A stretch of DNA of 64,000 nt from Imbricaverruca yamaguchii (lineage: Eukaryota; Arthropoda; Thecostraca; Neoverrucidae). The stretch covers positions 62,001 to 126,000 of the forward strand of contig JAOTOL010001204.1 of the NCBI GenBank assembly GCA_034440575.1. The letters run 5' to 3'. The position numbers and the translations under genes were made by a program. The notes below the pieces were generated by a model that was not told the DNA's origin, made no database searches, and saw nothing but the letters and a program-made list of their open reading frames with translations. Shown here piece by piece: positions 60,176-64,000 of this stretch. How positions within the stretch are numbered: the stretch's first letter is position 1; every line of letters begins with the position of its first letter.

Positions 60176-61430
60176 TTACCAAATTTTGAATATTTCCACT
60201 ACATGTTCCTTGAATCTAACTATGTTATGGTCACTGCTTCCCAGAGTTTCTCCTACAGTCAAGTCTTGAACCAAGTCAATTAAATCCGAGAATACAAGGT
60301 CCAAGTATGAGCCATGCCTGGTAGGTTCCGATACAAACTGGTGTAAGAACAGGTCTTCTTCAAGGCATTTCCTAAACATTTTGCATGATGGGGAGCCAAC
60401 ACCAACATTTTCATATCCTTTTAGATTAAAGCCACCAAGAATAAGGCACTTCCTGTGAAAGGTTCTACTGATTTCCTCACAAATCACCTTACCAAGCTCC
60501 AATTGCTGAGAATGTGGCAGGGTCCCTGATCGGTAGAAAGCTCCTATCCTCAGTGTATTGCTGTTGCTTTTTCCCACAGCGACATCAAGCCAAATGGGCT
60601 CCACAGACACATTGTTATCCCCACCTGCTACTTTTTGAGAACTGAATAAGCTATTCACACGGAGCATTACACCACACCCTTTCACTGCTGGACCCCTATT
60701 GCACGAAAACATATTGTATTCTTGGATCTCATAGTCCTGCAAGTTATCTACAAAACACCCCTCACTGACCCATGCCTCCGTAACGCAAACAAAATCTGGT
60801 TCCCCCTCAGCAACATAAAACTTGAACTCATCAAATTTGGATCGGATACTCTGAGCATTAAGCAGCATACACTTAACATATGCTCCAACAAAAAGCCAAA
60901 GGTGGTTTTTGCTTTTTCATGCTGAGGAATTATTTTATCACTGGATGAACTACCACTCTGCCTCATTGAGCTACTGCTGTCCCTATTTGCTGACTTTGAG
61001 GTTCTAATGCCCTGGCTGACACTATTGAAATATCCCTGAGATGGCAATGCAATTTCATCCCTCACCACCCAATTTCCTAGTTTCCCTGAAGGACATGCTC
61101 ATACACTTTGTCTAACACATGAACCCCTTCTCGAAGAAGTGCAGGCCATCCCTCTGATAGAGGTCCCATTCCCCCTCAGGAAAGAAGGATCTGATTATAT
61201 GCGGTCCCATAATTGGCATTCCATAGTGGGGTATACTGCAAACTGCATTCCAGTGCAGCCAGCTCTCTGCGGGGACAGCTGGCTGGTCGTGGTCATCATC
61301 AAGGTTACCTTTAGGTTGTCCAGTTGACACCATGCTGATCGTTGGCTGATCGCAATTTGCATTTTAAGGTCAGATAATTCGTTCCAGAAATTCCTAGAGT
61401 TGGTCAAAATGATTATCTAGGTTAAGAAGA
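60176..61430 (-). mobile_element. CR1-like LINE: ORF1 remnant plus endonuclease domain
   Basis: A minus-strand frame at 60868-60176 (230 codons) encodes the N-terminal AP-like endonuclease of a non-LTR retrotransposon: LLNAQSIRSKFDEF, PDFVCVTEAWVSE, GAFYRSG, ILGGFNLKG and GSSDHNIV. The usual GDFN catalytic Asp is replaced by Gly (GGFN), predicting loss of activity. Upstream, at 61333-61112, another frame ends LYQRDGLHFFEKG, the DGLH-type end of the SGNH domain commonly found ahead of CR1/L2 endonuclease. The endonuclease frame stops at 60176, where the reverse transcriptase has been deleted or shifted. This is a retroelement of the host genome with no sign of current activity. Confidence 0.88.
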
Positions 61431-62329
61431 GGTTCGGTAGGCTGACTTGTGCTCGACTAAACATTTTTGAGTCGACTCACATTTGATTAATAAACCTTGA
61501 GATCTGATTCGACTCACGACTCAAACAGACTGACAGAAATCTGAATCGATCCAGATCCGACACAGTGGTATCAGGCTCATGAGCCATATGATTCAGTGTG
61601 CTCTGCCCACACATGATATTTGAATGATTAAATCATGATTCGACTCATTTTTTAAAAAAGCAACTTGTGATCCAAATCACGACTCGAGATATATTTTGGG
61701 GAAAAGAATCGATTTAACCCGCGACTCATGCGAAAACGATTGATGCATTAGTCGATAATTGATTCAACACGAGTCGAGCACAAGTCTGTCGGTAATGCTA
61801 CCAGTGCCTGGCCAAGAAAACAATGAGCGCGTAATTGTTTGTGTACCCGCCATACTTGCGTTCAATATAAGGTAGTCGTTGATAAAAGACTGTGATGACA
61901 AGCATATTGACATAGGCTTATCTAACTCTAAATCAGTAGATAATCGACACTCTTGCGGAATGCTGCTGGAGTAAGAAAATGATGATCTTCACTGAAATGC
62001 CAATGCCAGTGAAGTGACAGAATGTGCATTGTTATCTGATTGGGATATTTTATGAGCTAACTAGATTATTGAATGAGCTGATCGGGTCATTGAATGAAAA
62101 TAGAATAGCATTACAGTCACGATCACTGGAATATAGACATACGTCACCCCCTACGTCCATCTTCCTAATGTTCGTCATCGGATATCTCGAATAGATGTGG
62201 AAAATATCCGCGCTGTCATCTACCGAAAATAAAAATAAACAGGCTACAAAATGCACGATGTATGCAAGTACATGTCGCAACGAAGTAAAAGCGGCACAGA
62301 AGAAGCACCATCAGCCTGGCGTCTGTAAG
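61431..62329. other. No gene; degenerate CGACTCA-type motif
   Basis: GATTCGACTCACGACTC-like phrases recur irregularly at 61450-61790. The remainder to 62329 shows no supported gene. Confidence 0.5.
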
Positions 62330-62770
62330 GGTGAGTAATGCCCCACCCTATACAAGCTGACGGCACCACCCGTGCAATGGTGAGTCATGTCCCGCTCTGC
62401 ACAAGCTGACGGCACCACCCGTGCAAGGGTGAGTCATGTCCCGCCCCGCACAAGCTGACGGCACCACCCGTGCAATGGTGAGTCATGTCCCACCCCGCAC
62501 AAGCTGACGGCACCACCCGTGCAATGGTGAGTCATGTCCCACCCCGCACAAGCTGACGGCACCATCCGTGCAAGGGTGAGTCATGTCCCGCCCTGCACAA
62601 GCTGACGACACCACACGTGCAAGGGCGAGTCATGTCCCGCCCTGCACAAGCTGACGACACCACCCGTGCAAGCTTGACTTCCCACCCTGCACGAGCTGAC
62701 GACACCACCCGTGCAAGGGTGAGTGACTTCCCATCCTGCACAAGTTGACGACACCACCCGTACTTTCTGC
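62330..62770. repeat. 49-bp minisatellite, about 9 units
   Basis: The unit starts GTGCAAGGGTGAGTCATGTC, then CCGCCCTGCACAAGCTGACG and GCACCACCC. On the plus strand most units carry AAGG|GTGAGT or ATGG|TGAGT, so a 5' splice-site consensus is repeated. Right-hand units are shorter and more diverged. Confidence 0.95.
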
Positions 62771-64000
62771 AGGTTGATGCGTGCACAAAGGAATGCGGTA
62801 AGAGGAGTGAGGATGACAATCAGAATGAGGAAGGAGGAATCACTGTTTGCCGCCAGCGCATTAATAAATGATCACACCTGTCACAGATGTGTGTGGTTTA
62901 GCAGCCGCGCACACCCCGCATTTTCCCACCTCTGTTCTGGAAAAGTTCTGCAGTTGTTGCCGATCCAGTCTATAATAGGCATTTCTTTTTTCTTACAAGT
63001 AGAGCCACAGATATCCAGCCTGAAGTCTGCCAAACTGTCTCCGTGCAGAGGAGGCGCAATCCACGCCACTAGTTCTCAGGGACGGTCGACACTGGTTTTA
63101 CCTGCGGGTAGCGTGTTAAAGTAAGAGAGCATTAAGCCTACTCGCTAAAACCGCCGACCGAAAAATAACACGATGAAATATTGCGGAATGCTCACCAAGC
63201 ATCTGGTGTTGCCGGGTTTTCCACACCGAACCGCTGCCTGGGACCCTCACGAGGATTAAACAAGCATGTAGTTGGTGGTCTGTCTGCTTCTTGGATATAT
63301 TCAAGAGCTGGAAGATATAAATCAACCACGATTGCACCCCTGGTTGAAGGTGCTGGGAATGTGTTTCCCGCTTCTGGTCGGAGATCGCTTGAACCTCGTT
63401 AGGCTCAATTTCGCATGCGATGCATTCCCACGGGATACTTGTCCGTAAAACTGCATTATTCTTCTTTAAAAATATGGCTAAAATGCATACAATTCTTACT
63501 GAGCACCGGTCGGAATTTAGGGCAGATAGGGGTTTGCTTCACCTCCAGGATATTTCTTCCCTTCCCCTCCAGACATGCTTAAATGCATTGTATTCACCTT
63601 TCGGACTCATGCACAAAAGGATATTAGCCCACCATCGTGATGAAATCGTAGAGGATGCTAAAGCACACATGTTATGACAGGGAAAGAATAAAATTAAGGA
63701 TACAGTGTTGAAGAGGATATCTGCAACCCAATCTGGAGTAGTATGCCTGCTTATTTCGTGTGTTTTTCACCGGAGTAGTTGCTTCTCGGCAGTTGTTTCC
63801 GCGCCATAGGGACATAGTTGACGACAACGGTCGTTCATGAAAAGTGGACGAATGACGAAATCAAAACGAAAGTTGATGAAAAGTGGAATGACCAAGGAAT
63901 TTTGGACCATCGCACTAATGGTCGTGAAATGTGATGGTGGCTTGCATGGCCTACATTTTTTACACCTACGTCAGCACCAATCAATAGAACCACATAAACA
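62771..64000. other. No gene recognised
   Basis: Small open frames on both strands at 62723-63124 and 63420-63677 lack family motifs. A minus frame at 63069-62881 with several Cys (CGSTCKKKEMPIIDWIGNNC) could be an exon but has no clear splice pair. Confidence 0.45.

Overview
The window looks like animal nuclear DNA, probably from an arthropod (a crustacean or another lineage with repeat-rich introns). The evidence is trypsin-fold serine protease exons split by large introns with canonical GT-AG junctions, tRNA-headed SINEs with target-site duplications, a CR1-like non-LTR retrotransposon, TTAA-flanked MITEs, and many minisatellites and microsatellites. I see no bacterial operon structure, CRISPR array, rRNA or functional tRNA gene. 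The exact taxon is inference.

Protein-coding content is a minus-strand cluster of S1-family (chymotrypsin-fold) serine proteases. Gene 2 runs from about 55.9 kb down to 32.3 kb. It can be assembled from four exons (55896-55848, 54768-54569, 40339-40120, 32718-32345) whose splice phases all agree, giving an open frame of 280 codons plus stop with a signal peptide, His/Asp/Ser triad and three disulfide pairs. Gene 1 lies to the left. Its zymogen-activation exon ends at 3216 and its His exon is 333-200; the Asp and Ser exons lie beyond the left edge. Between them, about 19.65-19.19 kb, is a decayed third protease (Asp motif and C-terminal motif recognisable, frames broken, Ser motif lost). Weaker exon candidates are at 11.60-11.68 kb (a membrane-segment exon that fits the phase of gene 1), 12.66-12.86 kb (+) and 40.54-40.63 kb.

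The rest is repeats. Minisatellites occupy 18.39-19.08 kb (59-bp unit), 19.77-20.65 kb (38 bp), 20.80-21.02 kb (18 bp), 49.80-54.57 kb (34 bp, about 140 units), 56.26-56.66 kb (33 bp), 56.79-58.02 kb (55/56 bp) and 62.33-62.77 kb (49 bp). Interspersed families are: an approximately 0.8-kb family with four copies (called Rep-A here); a large composite family made of degenerate 28-35 bp periods rich in GGGGCCC and TTTTT (Rep-B); a 0.95-kb TTAA-flanked MITE with three copies; a 0.5-0.7 kb family with two copies (Rep-D); two related tRNA SINEs; and a broken LINE at 58.97-61.43 kb.

The most unusual feature is the 34-bp array in intron 2 of gene 2. It abuts exon 2, and its unit is a diverged copy of the exon 2/intron 2 junction, so a 5' splice site is repeated along some 4.8 kb of intron. 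Two other arrays in the window also carry a good 5' splice-site consensus in each unit.
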